Below, piece after piece: positions 1-8,404 of a DNA stretch of 34,747 nt. Positions within the stretch are counted from its first letter, which is position 1. Every line of letters begins with the position of its first letter. The stretch covers positions 34,785 to 69,531 of the forward strand of contig LFSC01000016.1 in the NCBI GenBank assembly GCA_001512505.1. Reading direction: 5' to 3'. The notes under the pieces are model-generated. The model ran no database searches, was not told the DNA's origin, and was given only the letters and a program-made list of their open reading frames with translations. Both the position numbers and the translations under genes were made by a program. Origin of the DNA: Clostridiaceae bacterium DTU079 (GTDB lineage: Bacteria > Bacillota > Clostridia > Acetivibrionales > Acetivibrionaceae).

Positions 1-33
1 AAAAGCTCACAGGGTATTGCGCCCTTGAGCTTT
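1..33 (-). terminator. Rho-independent terminator of proS
   Basis: On the minus strand, about 70 nt after the proS stop, arms at 26-33 and 2-9 pair over 8 bp. An inner 4-bp stem (22-25 with 11-14) extends it past one bulged base, with a 7-nt loop. The RNA then runs into at least four U residues (1-4, the window edge). This fits an intrinsic terminator for minus-strand transcription. The U tract may continue outside the window. Confidence 0.8.
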
Positions 34-101
34 CGGAGTGTTTCAATTTTATATAGAGTTATTAAAACATTATATTTCTTATGATCTATATTATATTTAC
101 T

Positions 102-1820
102 TTATTTAACTGCACAGCCTTCCTCAACTTCTCTTTTTGCCATTTCAATTGCTTGCTCTGCGGAAATTACAGTAAAATCTTTTTCCTTTCTTCTCTTATA
201 TTCCACAATGCCTTCGTTTGCTTTTTTCCCTACCGTTATTCTGATGGGAATGCCAATAAGGTCGGCATCCTTAAACTTGACACCGGGTCTTTCATCCCTA
301 TCGTCAAGCATTACCTCTACACCTTTTGCCATAAGCTCAGAATATATTTTTTCTGCCAGCTCCATCTGAACACTGTCAGTGGTATTAACAGGTATAACGA
401 TTACATGGTAGGGTGCTATTGCTATCGGCCATATAATTCCGTTTTCATCATTATTCTGTTCAATTACGGCAGCCATGCTTCTGTTTATTCCGATTCCGTA
501 GCATCCCATAATCATCGGGTTTTCCTTCCCGTTTTCATCGAGATACACACAGTTCAAAGCTTTTGAGTATTTGGTTCCCAGCTTGAATATATGTCCAACC
601 TCTATTCCGAATTCAACCTTCACAGGAGCACCGCACTTTGGACACGGGTCTCCCTCCTTGATGGTTCTGATGTCCTTAACAATAGTAGCCTTAAAGTCTC
701 TGTTAATATTGACATTTTTGTAGTGATAGCCTGTCTCGTTTGCTCCCACAACAAAATTTTTCATTTCCGCAACTTCGGAATCCACTATAACATCAATTTT
801 AAGACCTATCGGTCCGGCAAACCCTACAGCCGCTCCGGTAACCTTTTCCACAGTTTCACTGTCGGCCATTTCAAGCTCTATACAGCCTAAAATATTTTGG
901 AGTTTTGTTTCATTGAGCTCCCTATCGCCCCTTACCATCGCAGCAACCACTTTATCATCTGCCTTGTAAATCAATGTCTTGGCAAACTCTTTGGCAGAAC
1001 AGCCAAAAAAGTTCATAAGCTCATCAATGGTTCGCGCATCGGGAGTAGCAACCTTTTCCAAGTTCAGCTCCTCGCATTTTTCTTCTCCGCAGCCTTTCTG
1101 TACGATACACTCTGCCTTTTCGTCATTGGCAGCATATCCACACGCTTCACAATATGCAATAACCGATTCTCCGATAGACGATTTCACCGTAAACTCCTGG
1201 GAACCGGAACCTCCCATTGCTCCGGTGTCCGCATCAACAATTATATAATCCAGCCCAAGACGGTCAAATATTCTGCAATATGCATCATACATGTTCTTAT
1301 AGGATATGTCCAGACCTGCTTCATCCCTGTCAAAGCTATACGCATCTTTCATTACAAACTCCCGGGATCTCATAACTCCAAATCTGGGTCTTCTCTCATC
1401 CCTGTACTTTGTTTGAATTTGATAGAGGGTAAGGGGAAGTGACCTGTAGGATCTTGTAACGCTCTTTACGGTATCGGTAAATATTTCTTCATGAGTTGGC
1501 CCTAAGCAAAACTCCCTGCCGCCTCTGTCCTTGAGTCTGAACATTTCCGCACCGAATACTTCCCACCGGCCCGATGCCTGATACGCCTCTGCCGGTAAAA
1601 GCGCAGACATTATCAATTCTTGCGCTCCAGCCCTATCCATTTCCTCTCTTACAATCTGTTCAATTTTTCTAAATACTCTGTATCCTAAAGGCAAAAAAGA
1701 ATAAATACCTGAAGCCAGCTTCCTCATAAGCCCAGCTCTAAGCATTAGCTGATGGCTGGCTATTTCAGCTTCTGCCGGTACTTCTCTAAGAGTCTGAAAG
1801 AACATTTTGGATACTCTCAT
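102..1820 (-). CDS. proS: Prolyl-tRNA synthetase, bacterial type with INS editing domain
   Basis: Charges tRNA-Pro with proline in the cytoplasm. The 572-aa product is full length for the bacterial class IIa form. The N-terminus is typical (VPAEAE, then a long helix). Motif 2 lies near residues 137-155 ([17 protein letters not shown]), and motif 3 near 438-450 ([10 protein letters not shown]). Between them is the INS (YbaK-like) domain, about 225-405, which removes mischarged alanine. It is bounded by two CxxC pairs (224-227, 393-396) that may bind zinc. The C-terminal anticodon-binding domain begins near 470. The ATG at 1820 sits 8 nt after an AGGAGG site. The gene has its own promoter and a short hairpin leader, and ends in a terminator at the window edge. 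Confidence 0.97.
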   Translation of the reverse strand: MRVSKMFFQTLREVPAEAEIASHQLMLRAGLMRKLASGIYSFLPLGYRVFRKIEQIVREEMDRAGAQELIMSALLPAEAYQASGRWEVFGAEMFRLKDRGGREFCLGPTHEEIFTDTVKSVTRSYRSLPLTLYQIQTKYRDERRPRFGVMRSREFVMKDAYSFDRDEAGLDISYKNMYDAYCRIFDRLGLDYIIVDADTGAMGGSGSQEFTVKSSIGESVIAYCEACGYAANDEKAECIVQKGCGEEKCEELNLEKVATPDARTIDELMNFFGCSAKEFAKTLIYKADDKVVAAMVRGDRELNETKLQNILGCIELEMADSETVEKVTGAAVGFAGPIGLKIDVIVDSEVAEMKNFVVGANETGYHYKNVNINRDFKATIVKDIRTIKEGDPCPKCGAPVKVEFGIEVGHIFKLGTKYSKALNCVYLDENGKENPMIMGCYGIGINRSMAAVIEQNNDENGIIWPIAIAPYHVIVIPVNTTDSVQMELAEKIYSELMAKGVEVMLDDRDERPGVKFKDADLIGIPIRITVGKKANEGIVEYKRRKEKDFTVISAEQAIEMAKREVEEGCAVK

Positions 1821-1847
1821 AACTTAAACCTCCTTAAATATAAAAAA

Positions 1848-1869
1848 GCCCCATCCGCTCTTATGGGAC
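1848..1869 (-). promoter_or_regulatory. Terminator-like hairpin in the proS leader (possible attenuator)
   Basis: The minus-strand RNA forms a 7-bp stem (GTCCCAT pairing with ATGGGGC, one G-U pair) with an 8-nt loop. Six U residues follow (1842-1847). It starts about 20 nt after the predicted proS start site and about 25 nt before the ribosome binding site. It therefore lies inside the transcript, not at the end of another gene. The shape resembles the terminator half of a T-box leader. However, the T-box consensus and the long specifier stem are absent, and there is no room for them. Confidence 0.6.
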
Positions 1870-1893
1870 GAACACTCACGATTTTATAGTTTA

Positions 1894-1922
1894 ATATTAA
1901 TATAACTGCCATACTATGTCAA
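1894..1922 (-). promoter_or_regulatory. SigmaA-type promoter of proS
   Basis: A perfect -35 (TTGACA, 1917-1922) and a -10 TAATAT (1894-1899) are separated by 17 bp on the minus strand. The predicted start is near 1887, giving a leader of about 65 nt. It is back to back with the ispF-like promoter; the two -35 boxes are 17 bp apart. Confidence 0.8.
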
Positions 1923-1939
1923 GACTGTACCGGTTTCTG

Positions 1940-1968
1940 TTGCGAATAGGTGGGCTATAGTATATAAT
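1940..1968 (+). promoter_or_regulatory. SigmaA-type promoter of the ispF-like gene
   Basis: TTGCGA (1940-1945) and a perfect TATAAT (1963-1968) are 17 bp apart. The predicted start near 1975 gives a leader of about 28 nt before the ATG at 2003. Confidence 0.75.
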
Positions 1969-2002
1969 TGTTAAGGAATTGACTGAAAAAGGATGGGTTG
2001 TA

Positions 2003-2473
2003 ATGAGAGTTGGGATCGGGCAAGACAGCCATAGATTTGATTTTAACGATAAAAATAAAGAACTGGTGCTGGGAGGTGTCGTATTTAAGGACTGTCCTCC
2101 TCTTTCCGGCAACAGTGACGCGGATGTTGTCCTTCATTCGATTACCAATGCCATTTCAGGTGTTACCTGTGTCAACATACTTGGACCGGTAAGCGATGAG
2201 TTATGCCTAAAGAAGGGTATCAAGGACAGTACGGTTTATCTTAAAGAAGCCCTTAAATATTTAAAGGGCATGAAAATAGTCCATGTATCTATCTCCATAG
2301 AATGTCTTGTACCTAAAATCACTCCTATGATTCCTCAAATGAGAAGCAATATAGCAAAGCTTCTCGGTATACCGGAGGATTCTGTCGGAATAACCGCAAC
2401 TACCGGCGAAGGACTTACCGAATTCGGTCAGGGCAAAGGAATACAGGTGTTTAGCTGCGTCACCGTGGAGTGA
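2003..2473 (+). CDS. ispF: Divergent IspF homologue (MECDP synthase family)
   Basis: Related to 2-C-methyl-D-erythritol 2,4-cyclodiphosphate synthase of the MEP isoprenoid pathway. It is 156 aa, the family length. The start was set at the ATG at 2003 because AAGGATG precedes it and the protein then begins MRVGIGQDSHRF like other IspFs; an in-frame TTG at 1979 is less likely. The zinc ligands Asp8 and His10 and the His of VVLHSIT are present, as are IPQMR and the ATTxE turn. Other positions differ: the HSDxD loop reads NSDAD, the Asp of LTDA is Asn, and the ALGDIG...FPD segment reads VNILGPVSD. Whether it is an active synthase is therefore uncertain. It stands alone on the plus strand, away from ispD, and its end meets the first kinase gene 14 bp away with no visible terminator. 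Confidence 0.8.
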   Translation: MRVGIGQDSHRFDFNDKNKELVLGGVVFKDCPPLSGNSDADVVLHSITNAISGVTCVNILGPVSDELCLKKGIKDSTVYLKEALKYLKGMKIVHVSISIECLVPKITPMIPQMRSNIAKLLGIPEDSVGITATTGEGLTEFGQGKGIQVFSCVTVE

Positions 2474-2487
2474 ATACGGAAATTGGC

Positions 2488-4302
2488 TTACAAGGGTATA
2501 TTCACATAAACACTGGTTCCTTCACCTTCTTTGCTGTCAATGCTCATCGTGCCCCTAAATCTACCTACTATTGTTGAATAAGACATATAAACTCCTATTC
2601 CCGTTCCTTCTTTGCCTTTGGTTGTTATCATTTGCTTAAACAGCTTATTTTTTACATCCTCAGGTATTCCACTTCCGTAATCTCTTACAACAATCTCCAG
2701 GTCCTTGTCCTTTTTGTTAAACAACAAATCAACCTTTCCTCCACCGCCATCGTATGATTCTATGGCATTGTAAATTAAGTTGTTCAATACCTGTACCAGG
2801 TTGTTTATTTCACCTTTGACGGATGCTTCCTCACTAACATTAAGCTCCACATTCAGTTCACAATTATTATGCTTAAATTCATGGTCCATAAGTATCTTTA
2901 CCCTTCTTAAAAGCTCACCTACAGTAAAGCTTTCATTTGTTGAATCATTTAATTTCACTGCCTGTCCCTTTACCGTAGATATGACATTGGATATATAGGA
3001 GCAAAACGGCTTGATTTTTTCTACATGTTCCTTCATTTTTGCAGCAATTGCAAAATGCTCCTCCTCTGCCGACCTGTTATCGATAGCCCGGTCATATTCG
3101 TCCATAAGTTTTTTTAAATCCTCCAGCCCTTGCTCTATGGAACTGATGGGTGTCCTAAAATTGTAAGCTATTCCGCCTATTAATTCTCCCAGAGATGCAA
3201 GTCTCTCTCTTTCCATAAGAATAGCATGCTTTTTGTTAAATTTTTTCTCTGACTCATAACTGTATATGCTGATAATTACAATAGAAAGCAAAAGCGCCAA
3301 GGCAATACAAATTATTCCGATATTAAGCAAGTTGTTGCTTGCATCCCTTATTCCTTTTGTTACTAAATCAATGGGTGTCATCGCAAACACTGTCCATCCA
3401 AGGTCCGTACCGTTTATTTCATCTATTGTTTTGCACACAATAATATATTCTTTCCCATCTATCTTCTTTATAAAGGACCCATTTCCCTGCTCAAGTATTT
3501 CTTTTAAATACAGATCATATTTGGAATAATCAACTTTGCCGTTACGATTTCTATCCTGAGTATTCATTACATAATTTCCGTCCCTGCCGATTATAAATAA
3601 TTGGCATTTATCGGGAAGAACTATTTCAGAAACAATACCATAAAGATAGGACTCCCTGATATTGAGTATTAGGATGCCCGCATCTTTATTATCTTCTAGC
3701 TTTATGTTCCTGATATTCGATACCACCAGAAGGTTATCGGTATAAGTTGTGGTGGATGTTACCTCCGAACTATAAGTATCCAGCCACATTGAATCCTTAT
3801 TTTTATATTTAAACATTTTTATTGCATAATAGGACAAAGCATTATCACCGGAGCTCTTTTTTACATCACTGGACGTTATATACTCACCTTTTTTTGTAAC
3901 CACTGCAATATCAGCAATATCGGTCCTTGTTCTCGCCCGGTTTTTTAATATTCCTTCAATTATTCTTTCACTTTCCGCTCTCTGATGAAAATCAGTTAAA
4001 TTATCATAGTCTCTTACCAATTCTTTAAAGTTCTTCTCATTTAGTATATCCTTTACAACACTGTCCAGACCGGTTAAAATCACCTCGACATTTTTGGTAA
4101 TTTGACTTATTAGCATTTCGGATTCTTGCCGGGCATGACTTACCACAGCTTCCGATATCATTCTAAAAGACACATGTCCCAATATTGATACTGACATAAT
4201 AATAATGATGATGAAAGACAGGTTTACCTTCCAGTGTGTATTGACTATATGAAAAATAAATCCTATAAACGTGCTGACCGGTTTATTACATCTTTTTGTC
4301 AT
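2488..4302 (-). CDS. Sensor histidine kinase homologue lacking the phosphoacceptor His
   Basis: A membrane sensor of 604 aa. One N-terminal membrane segment (about 27-45) is followed by a roughly 270-residue extracellular domain of the dCache kind, a second membrane segment (about 326-347) and then a cytoplasmic kinase core without a HAMP domain. In the H-box the sequence reads GGIAYNFRTP; codon 3163-3165 is TAC, so Tyr replaces the usual His. The ATPase part keeps its N-box (NNLIYNAIES), G1 box (DYGSGIP) and G2 box (GTGIGVYMSYS), so ATP binding looks intact. The ATG at 4302 was chosen over a GTG at 4308 for its spacing from GGGGAG. It is second in a two-gene unit, 24 nt after its intact paralogue, with no response regulator nearby. 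Its ligand is unknown. Confidence 0.9.
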   Translation of the reverse strand: MTKRCNKPVSTFIGFIFHIVNTHWKVNLSFIIIIIMSVSILGHVSFRMISEAVVSHARQESEMLISQITKNVEVILTGLDSVVKDILNEKNFKELVRDYDNLTDFHQRAESERIIEGILKNRARTRTDIADIAVVTKKGEYITSSDVKKSSGDNALSYYAIKMFKYKNKDSMWLDTYSSEVTSTTTYTDNLLVVSNIRNIKLEDNKDAGILILNIRESYLYGIVSEIVLPDKCQLFIIGRDGNYVMNTQDRNRNGKVDYSKYDLYLKEILEQGNGSFIKKIDGKEYIIVCKTIDEINGTDLGWTVFAMTPIDLVTKGIRDASNNLLNIGIICIALALLLSIVIISIYSYESEKKFNKKHAILMERERLASLGELIGGIAYNFRTPISSIEQGLEDLKKLMDEYDRAIDNRSAEEEHFAIAAKMKEHVEKIKPFCSYISNVISTVKGQAVKLNDSTNESFTVGELLRRVKILMDHEFKHNNCELNVELNVSEEASVKGEINNLVQVLNNLIYNAIESYDGGGGKVDLLFNKKDKDLEIVVRDYGSGIPEDVKNKLFKQMITTKGKEGTGIGVYMSYSTIVGRFRGTMSIDSKEGEGTSVYVNIPL

Positions 4303-4326
4303 AAACACAGCTCCCCTACCTGTTTG

Positions 4327-6153
4327 CTACTTTTTCACGGAACACGGAATATAAATATATACTACCGTTCCCTTACCTTCCTCACTCTCAATCTTCATGG
4401 TTCCTCCGAACTTACCTTTGATTGTGGAATATGACATATACAGGCCTAACCCTGTTCCATTCTTACCCTTGGTGGTTATCATTTCCTTGAGAAGCTTCTT
4501 TTTAACTTTCTCCGGTATTCCTTCACCAAAGTCTCTGACCATAATTTCCAATTCCTGTCCTCTTTTGCCTATAACCAGGTCAATATCACCGTCTTCTCCG
4601 TTATATGCTTCAATAGAATTGGAAATAAGGTTATTCAATACCTGGATAAGATTATTGATTTCTCCGGGTATAACGGTGTTTATATCGACTTTCAAATCCA
4701 CATTCATTTTACAGTGATATTTTTTAAGCTCATGATTCATAAGAATGTTAACCCTTTTCAACAGTTCTTCCACTGTAAAGCTTGCATTGGAAGATTCGTT
4801 CAAGTTGACGGTATGTCCTTTTACCGTGGAAATGATATCGGACATATAGGAGCAATAAGGCCTGATTTTTTCAACCCAGTCTTTCATTTCTGCCGCAATT
4901 TCATGGTGGTCCTGAATAGTAACCTCAGAATCCCCAATGGAACTCTCATACTCTTTAATTAAATCCATTATGGCTTCCAAGCCGCCGGATATAGACATTA
5001 TCGGTGTTTTAAAATTATGAGCTATTCCTCCTATAAGCTGTCCCAATGAAGCAAGTCTTTCCCTTTCAAGGGCTATGGCATGCCTTTCCGAGTATTCTTT
5101 GTCTAAAAATGTGTTATAAAGTTTTGTTATAAAGCCTATTAAAATAAACCCAACAGCAACACATATAAGCCCTATAAAAAACAATCTCATCCCGGCTCTT
5201 GTAACACTGGTAGTTATGGATGAAACCGGGGCAATTTCGACAACAGTCCAGCCCAAATGGGTACCTTTTATCTGATCAATGGTCTGAAAGGTTATAAGAT
5301 AATCCTTTTTTCCGATTTTTCTAATCTCACAGGCATTACCCTTTCCCAATATATCATTAATAAAATCATATTCAACTTTTGCGCCGTTTTGGGATCTGTC
5401 TTCGGGATTTAATACATAATTTCCGTCACTGCCCACTATAAATATCTTTCCGTCATCCGAAGGTTTTATATCGGCAATAATACCATAAAGATATGACTCG
5501 TCAATATTGACAAGCAATATTCCCTTCACCTTTAAACTTGACGGGCTTAATATTCCTTTCATTAAGGAAAACACCTGCCCGTTTTTTGAATATCTATATG
5601 TAGAATCAACATCTGTGGTATATGTATTCAACCACAATGATCCTTTATTGCTTTCAACAAATTTGCTAACTGCATAGCACTTGGTTATATCCTGGTTAAC
5701 ATCAGGTCCCAGTATTTCAGATGAAATGTAACCTCCATTGTTTGATATAACCGCAATATCGATTATGTCACTTCTTGTTTTAATACGGTTATCCAGTATT
5801 TCTCTTATTTTACGCTCAGTAGCCTCTTTCTTGTGAAAATCATCAAGGCTGTCATATTCACCTATACTCTGCGCTATTGTATCATCCTGGGACAATGTCA
5901 TGGCAATTTCATCAAAACCCTTCAAAATTGTCTCAAGATTTCTGCAGGTCTGCTTAATAAGCTCCGTTGAGCTCGCTTTGGCATGGTTTAGCATTGATTC
6001 GGAAATCATTCTAAATGAAGTCGAACCCACCACTAATATAGACAAAACCACTACCAGCGCAAAACCAATATTCAGCTTCCAGGCCGTGCTGATTTTCTCC
6101 TGTTCCAAGCCATTAACAATGTCGGGAACTATCTTTTTGCGTCTAAAAAGCAT
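4327..6153 (-). CDS. Sensor histidine kinase with dCache-like extracellular domain
   Basis: A 608-aa membrane sensor kinase. Membrane segments lie at about 26-46 and 324-345, enclosing a dCache-like ligand domain; no HAMP follows. The H-box is GGIAHNFKTP with His379 as the likely phosphoacceptor (codon CAT at 5017-5019). The ATPase domain shows N-box (NNLISNSIEAY, 507-517), G1 (DFGEGIP, 541-547) and G2 (GTGLGLYMSYS, from 566). It is clearly paralogous to the next gene along its whole length, so the pair arose by tandem duplication. GGAGG precedes the ATG by 9 nt. No response regulator is encoded here; the partner must lie elsewhere. The natB terminator upstream suggests a separate transcript. 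Confidence 0.92.
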   Translation of the reverse strand: MLFRRKKIVPDIVNGLEQEKISTAWKLNIGFALVVVLSILVVGSTSFRMISESMLNHAKASSTELIKQTCRNLETILKGFDEIAMTLSQDDTIAQSIGEYDSLDDFHKKEATERKIREILDNRIKTRSDIIDIAVISNNGGYISSEILGPDVNQDITKCYAVSKFVESNKGSLWLNTYTTDVDSTYRYSKNGQVFSLMKGILSPSSLKVKGILLVNIDESYLYGIIADIKPSDDGKIFIVGSDGNYVLNPEDRSQNGAKVEYDFINDILGKGNACEIRKIGKKDYLITFQTIDQIKGTHLGWTVVEIAPVSSITTSVTRAGMRLFFIGLICVAVGFILIGFITKLYNTFLDKEYSERHAIALERERLASLGQLIGGIAHNFKTPIMSISGGLEAIMDLIKEYESSIGDSEVTIQDHHEIAAEMKDWVEKIRPYCSYMSDIISTVKGHTVNLNESSNASFTVEELLKRVNILMNHELKKYHCKMNVDLKVDINTVIPGEINNLIQVLNNLISNSIEAYNGEDGDIDLVIGKRGQELEIMVRDFGEGIPEKVKKKLLKEMITTKGKNGTGLGLYMSYSTIKGKFGGTMKIESEEGKGTVVYIYIPCSVKK

Positions 6154-6381
6154 AGATAAATCCTCCGTCTATAGCCTGAAATTTTGTATTGATGTATTAA
6201 AAAACCTTTTGAACTGCCAAATTGGATCGTGAAAATGCTGTCCCATATGTGTCACAGAAATATTTCGAAATGAAGCTATTTTATTTTAATTCTACATAAA
6301 GTATGAAAATTCCTCCTTAATTGATGTTATTTGAAATAAAATAGTCTCAAGATCCTTATCGGGTACTTTTAAATAAGGGCG
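6154..6381 (-). other. Leader region of the kinase pair, with palindrome and orphan Shine-Dalgarno
   Basis: About 230 bp lie between the natB terminator and the first kinase gene. They contain a perfect AT-rich palindrome, TTATTT-G-AAATAA (6327-6339), and on the minus strand a consensus AAGGAGG (6312-6318). No usable reading frame follows that site; the next ATG (6297) is directly followed by a stop. I see no convincing -35/-10 pair. Confidence 0.4.
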
Positions 6382-6420
6382 AAAAAAAAACGCGGAAGAT
6401 TCAATTTTCTTCCACGTTTT
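6382..6420 (-). terminator. Terminator after natB
   Basis: Arms 6408-6420 and 6387-6399 form a 13-bp stem on the minus strand (one U-G pair) with an 8-nt loop. A run of nine U residues follows, overlapping the end of the stem. It lies about 37 nt past the natB stop. A shorter U run on the other side could make it weakly bidirectional, but no plus-strand gene ends here. Confidence 0.85.
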
Positions 6421-6456
6421 CTTTCTTAAATAACCTGTATTTTTTTGAGCGGTTAA

Positions 6457-7671
6457 TCAGCTTCTAAAAAGAAACTTCTCTTTTGTAAATAAAGATGCAG
6501 TAAGCCATAAACTTATAATTACATATACAACGGAAGAACCCAAGGTGTAAAAAAGATAAGTATAGTCGATGCTGTATCCGAACACCGTCTTAAATGCCGA
6601 AAGGGCATTCAATACCGGAACAAAAAACATGTATACGGGAATCTCCTTAGGCTGCATAAACATAGTCGCATAGCCCGGAATCATTACCGCTATCATCAAG
6701 AAGGACAAATATGTCTGCGCCTCTTTAAATGACTTCGCATAAGTGCTGAAAGCTATTTGCAATGCAGAAAATGTCATCCCGAGAGTTATTGAAATAATAA
6801 TTACCAGCAACAAGGCCACCGGCGGTATTGAAAATCCTGTTATGTTAGTTCCGCTTCCCATTGAAAAAGAAGACGGATTAATGACATATCCGATTATTAC
6901 TCCTACCATTGTTGCTATTACAGTTATAAATGAAAACAGGGTAACCGTCAAATACTTGCCCACAAGAAGAGATAAACGGCTTGGCTTTGTGGTAAGTAAC
7001 GGCTCAAAAGTATTTCTCTCCTTTTCTCCTGCCACCAGATCGGTAGCGGGTGCTATTCCGGCTGAAGACATTAAAATCACAATAAGTATCGGAAATATCA
7101 TGGCAAGAATACTTCCGGCCGATTCTTTCTCATCGGCAATATTGCTTTCCTCAATCACCGCAGGAGTAAGAATATCCTTGCTTATTCCGTAAGTGTCCAA
7201 TCTTCTCTCAACAATTTTTCTATTAAAATTATCAATAGCATCCCATATGAATCCAAGGCTGCCTTCGGACTTGGTTTGAGATTTGTCGTATAAAAGCTTT
7301 ATTACAAAGGGTTTTCCCTCATTCAGCTTAGTTAAGTAATCCTCTTCAAAATCCAGCACTACTCTGACCTTCGACTCTTTAATAGCCTCTATGGGGTCAT
7401 CAACTTCAATCAGGCTGATATTGGGATAGTCCTTTATCACCTCATTTTTAACCAAATTTCTAATTTCTTCAGTATTGGAAGACTCCGACAGAGCAACGGT
7501 AATATTCTCCGTTATGTCCCTGTTTAGCTTCTCAACATTTCCTCCCACAAGTATGTTCAATAACGGTATCAAAATCATTGGAACGAGAATACTTGTAATT
7601 ATTGTCCTTCTATCCCGGATTATATCCTTTACTTCCTTCTTAAAAACAATCCAAACATGCTTAAGATTCAC
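6457..7671 (-). CDS. natB: ABC-2 type exporter permease, NatB family
   Basis: Membrane part of an ABC exporter in the NatAB family, members of which expel sodium or toxic compounds; the substrate here cannot be told. About 404 aa. An N-terminal cytoplasmic helix (KHVWIVFKKEVKDIIRDRR) leads into a first membrane segment, then a large soluble loop of about 160 residues. Five or so further membrane segments follow in the C-terminal half, with the LVAGEKERNTFEPLL stretch typical of ABC-2 permeases. The start was put at the GTG at 7671, which overlaps the end of natA by 11 nt and follows GGTGG. The upstream frame to 7722 lies entirely within natA. Translation is probably coupled to natA. Confidence 0.88.
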   Translation of the reverse strand: MNLKHVWIVFKKEVKDIIRDRRTIITSILVPMILIPLLNILVGGNVEKLNRDITENITVALSESSNTEEIRNLVKNEVIKDYPNISLIEVDDPIEAIKESKVRVVLDFEEDYLTKLNEGKPFVIKLLYDKSQTKSEGSLGFIWDAIDNFNRKIVERRLDTYGISKDILTPAVIEESNIADEKESAGSILAMIFPILIVILMSSAGIAPATDLVAGEKERNTFEPLLTTKPSRLSLLVGKYLTVTLFSFITVIATMVGVIIGYVINPSSFSMGSGTNITGFSIPPVALLLVIIISITLGMTFSALQIAFSTYAKSFKEAQTYLSFLMIAVMIPGYATMFMQPKEIPVYMFFVPVLNALSAFKTVFGYSIDYTYLFYTLGSSVVYVIISLWLTASLFTKEKFLFRS

Positions 7672-8392
7672 TTTTTCCACCCACCAATCTGATAAATATG
7701 TTCTCAAGGTCCGAATCTCCATATTGTGACTTTATTTCATCAAGGGTACCCGTTGCCACAAGCCTGCCTTTATGAATTACACCGACCCGGTCACACAGCT
7801 TTTCAACCTCGTCCATGCTGTGGCTCGAAAAAATCACTGTCTTTCCTTCAGATTTACACCTTTTGATAAATTCATGAACATCCCTTATTGCACTGACATC
7901 AAGTCCGGATGTTGGTTCATCCAAAAGCATTATATCCGGATCGTGAATAATAGCCCGGGCAAAGGCCACCTTCTGCCTCATTCCTTTTGAAAGCTTTCCT
8001 GCCCTTCTGGAAAGATAATCTTCCATGTTAAAAACTTTCGCAAGCTCCTTTATTCTTTCTTTTATCCGGTTTCTGTCCATATCGTTTAACTCCCCGAAAT
8101 AAGCAATATTCTCTTCTGCTGTCAGCCTGTCATACAGCCCGCTTTCTCCTCCGAAAAGAATACCGATACTGCCTCTGACCTTTTCCGGTTCATTTATAAT
8201 GTCGAAACCTGCCATTTTTGCAGTACCGGATGTGGGAGTCAACATGGTGGCAAGCATTCTAAGGGTCGTGGTTTTTCCTGCACCGTTTTCACCCAAAAGA
8301 CCAAACACCTCTCCCTTATTTACCTTAAAACTAATACCGTCAACTGCAACTACTTTATCAAAATGCTTCGATAAACCCTGAATATCAATCAT
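7661..8392 (-). CDS. natA: ABC exporter ATPase, NatA family
   Basis: ATP-binding subunit that pairs with the downstream ABC-2 permease. It is 243 aa with all nucleotide-binding motifs: Walker A GENGAGKTT, signature LSKGMRQ, Walker B IMLLDEPTSGLD, and the H-loop His in FSSHSMDE. The LSKGM signature is typical of the NatA/CcmA-like exporter group. The ATG at 8392 follows AAAGGTGG by 6 nt and begins MIDIQGLSKHF, which fits better than the GTG at 8401. It starts 12 nt after the ispD stop, so it is probably read from the ispD promoter. Confidence 0.92.
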   Translation of the reverse strand: MIDIQGLSKHFDKVVAVDGISFKVNKGEVFGLLGENGAGKTTTLRMLATMLTPTSGTAKMAGFDIINEPEKVRGSIGILFGGESGLYDRLTAEENIAYFGELNDMDRNRIKERIKELAKVFNMEDYLSRRAGKLSKGMRQKVAFARAIIHDPDIMLLDEPTSGLDVSAIRDVHEFIKRCKSEGKTVIFSSHSMDEVEKLCDRVGVIHKGRLVATGTLDEIKSQYGDSDLENIFIRLVGGKSES

Positions 8393-8404
8393 ATAAACCA
8401 CCTT

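Noticed and set aside
897..1442. Long open frame antisense to proS
   Set aside because: It lies wholly inside proS on the other strand, has no ribosome site, and its product looks like reverse-complement translation of a conserved gene.
1821..2002. T-box riboswitch for proS
   Set aside because: The promoter lies only about 65 nt upstream of the gene, and the T-box consensus and specifier stem are not found; only a terminator-like hairpin is present.
4302..4308. GTG start for the second kinase
   Set aside because: It would lie only 2 nt from the ribosome binding site; the ATG two codons on is spaced properly.
6457..7722. Longer natB starting at 7722
   Set aside because: The extra residues are encoded within natA; the GTG at 7671 has a ribosome site and gives the usual 4-11 nt overlap of coupled genes.
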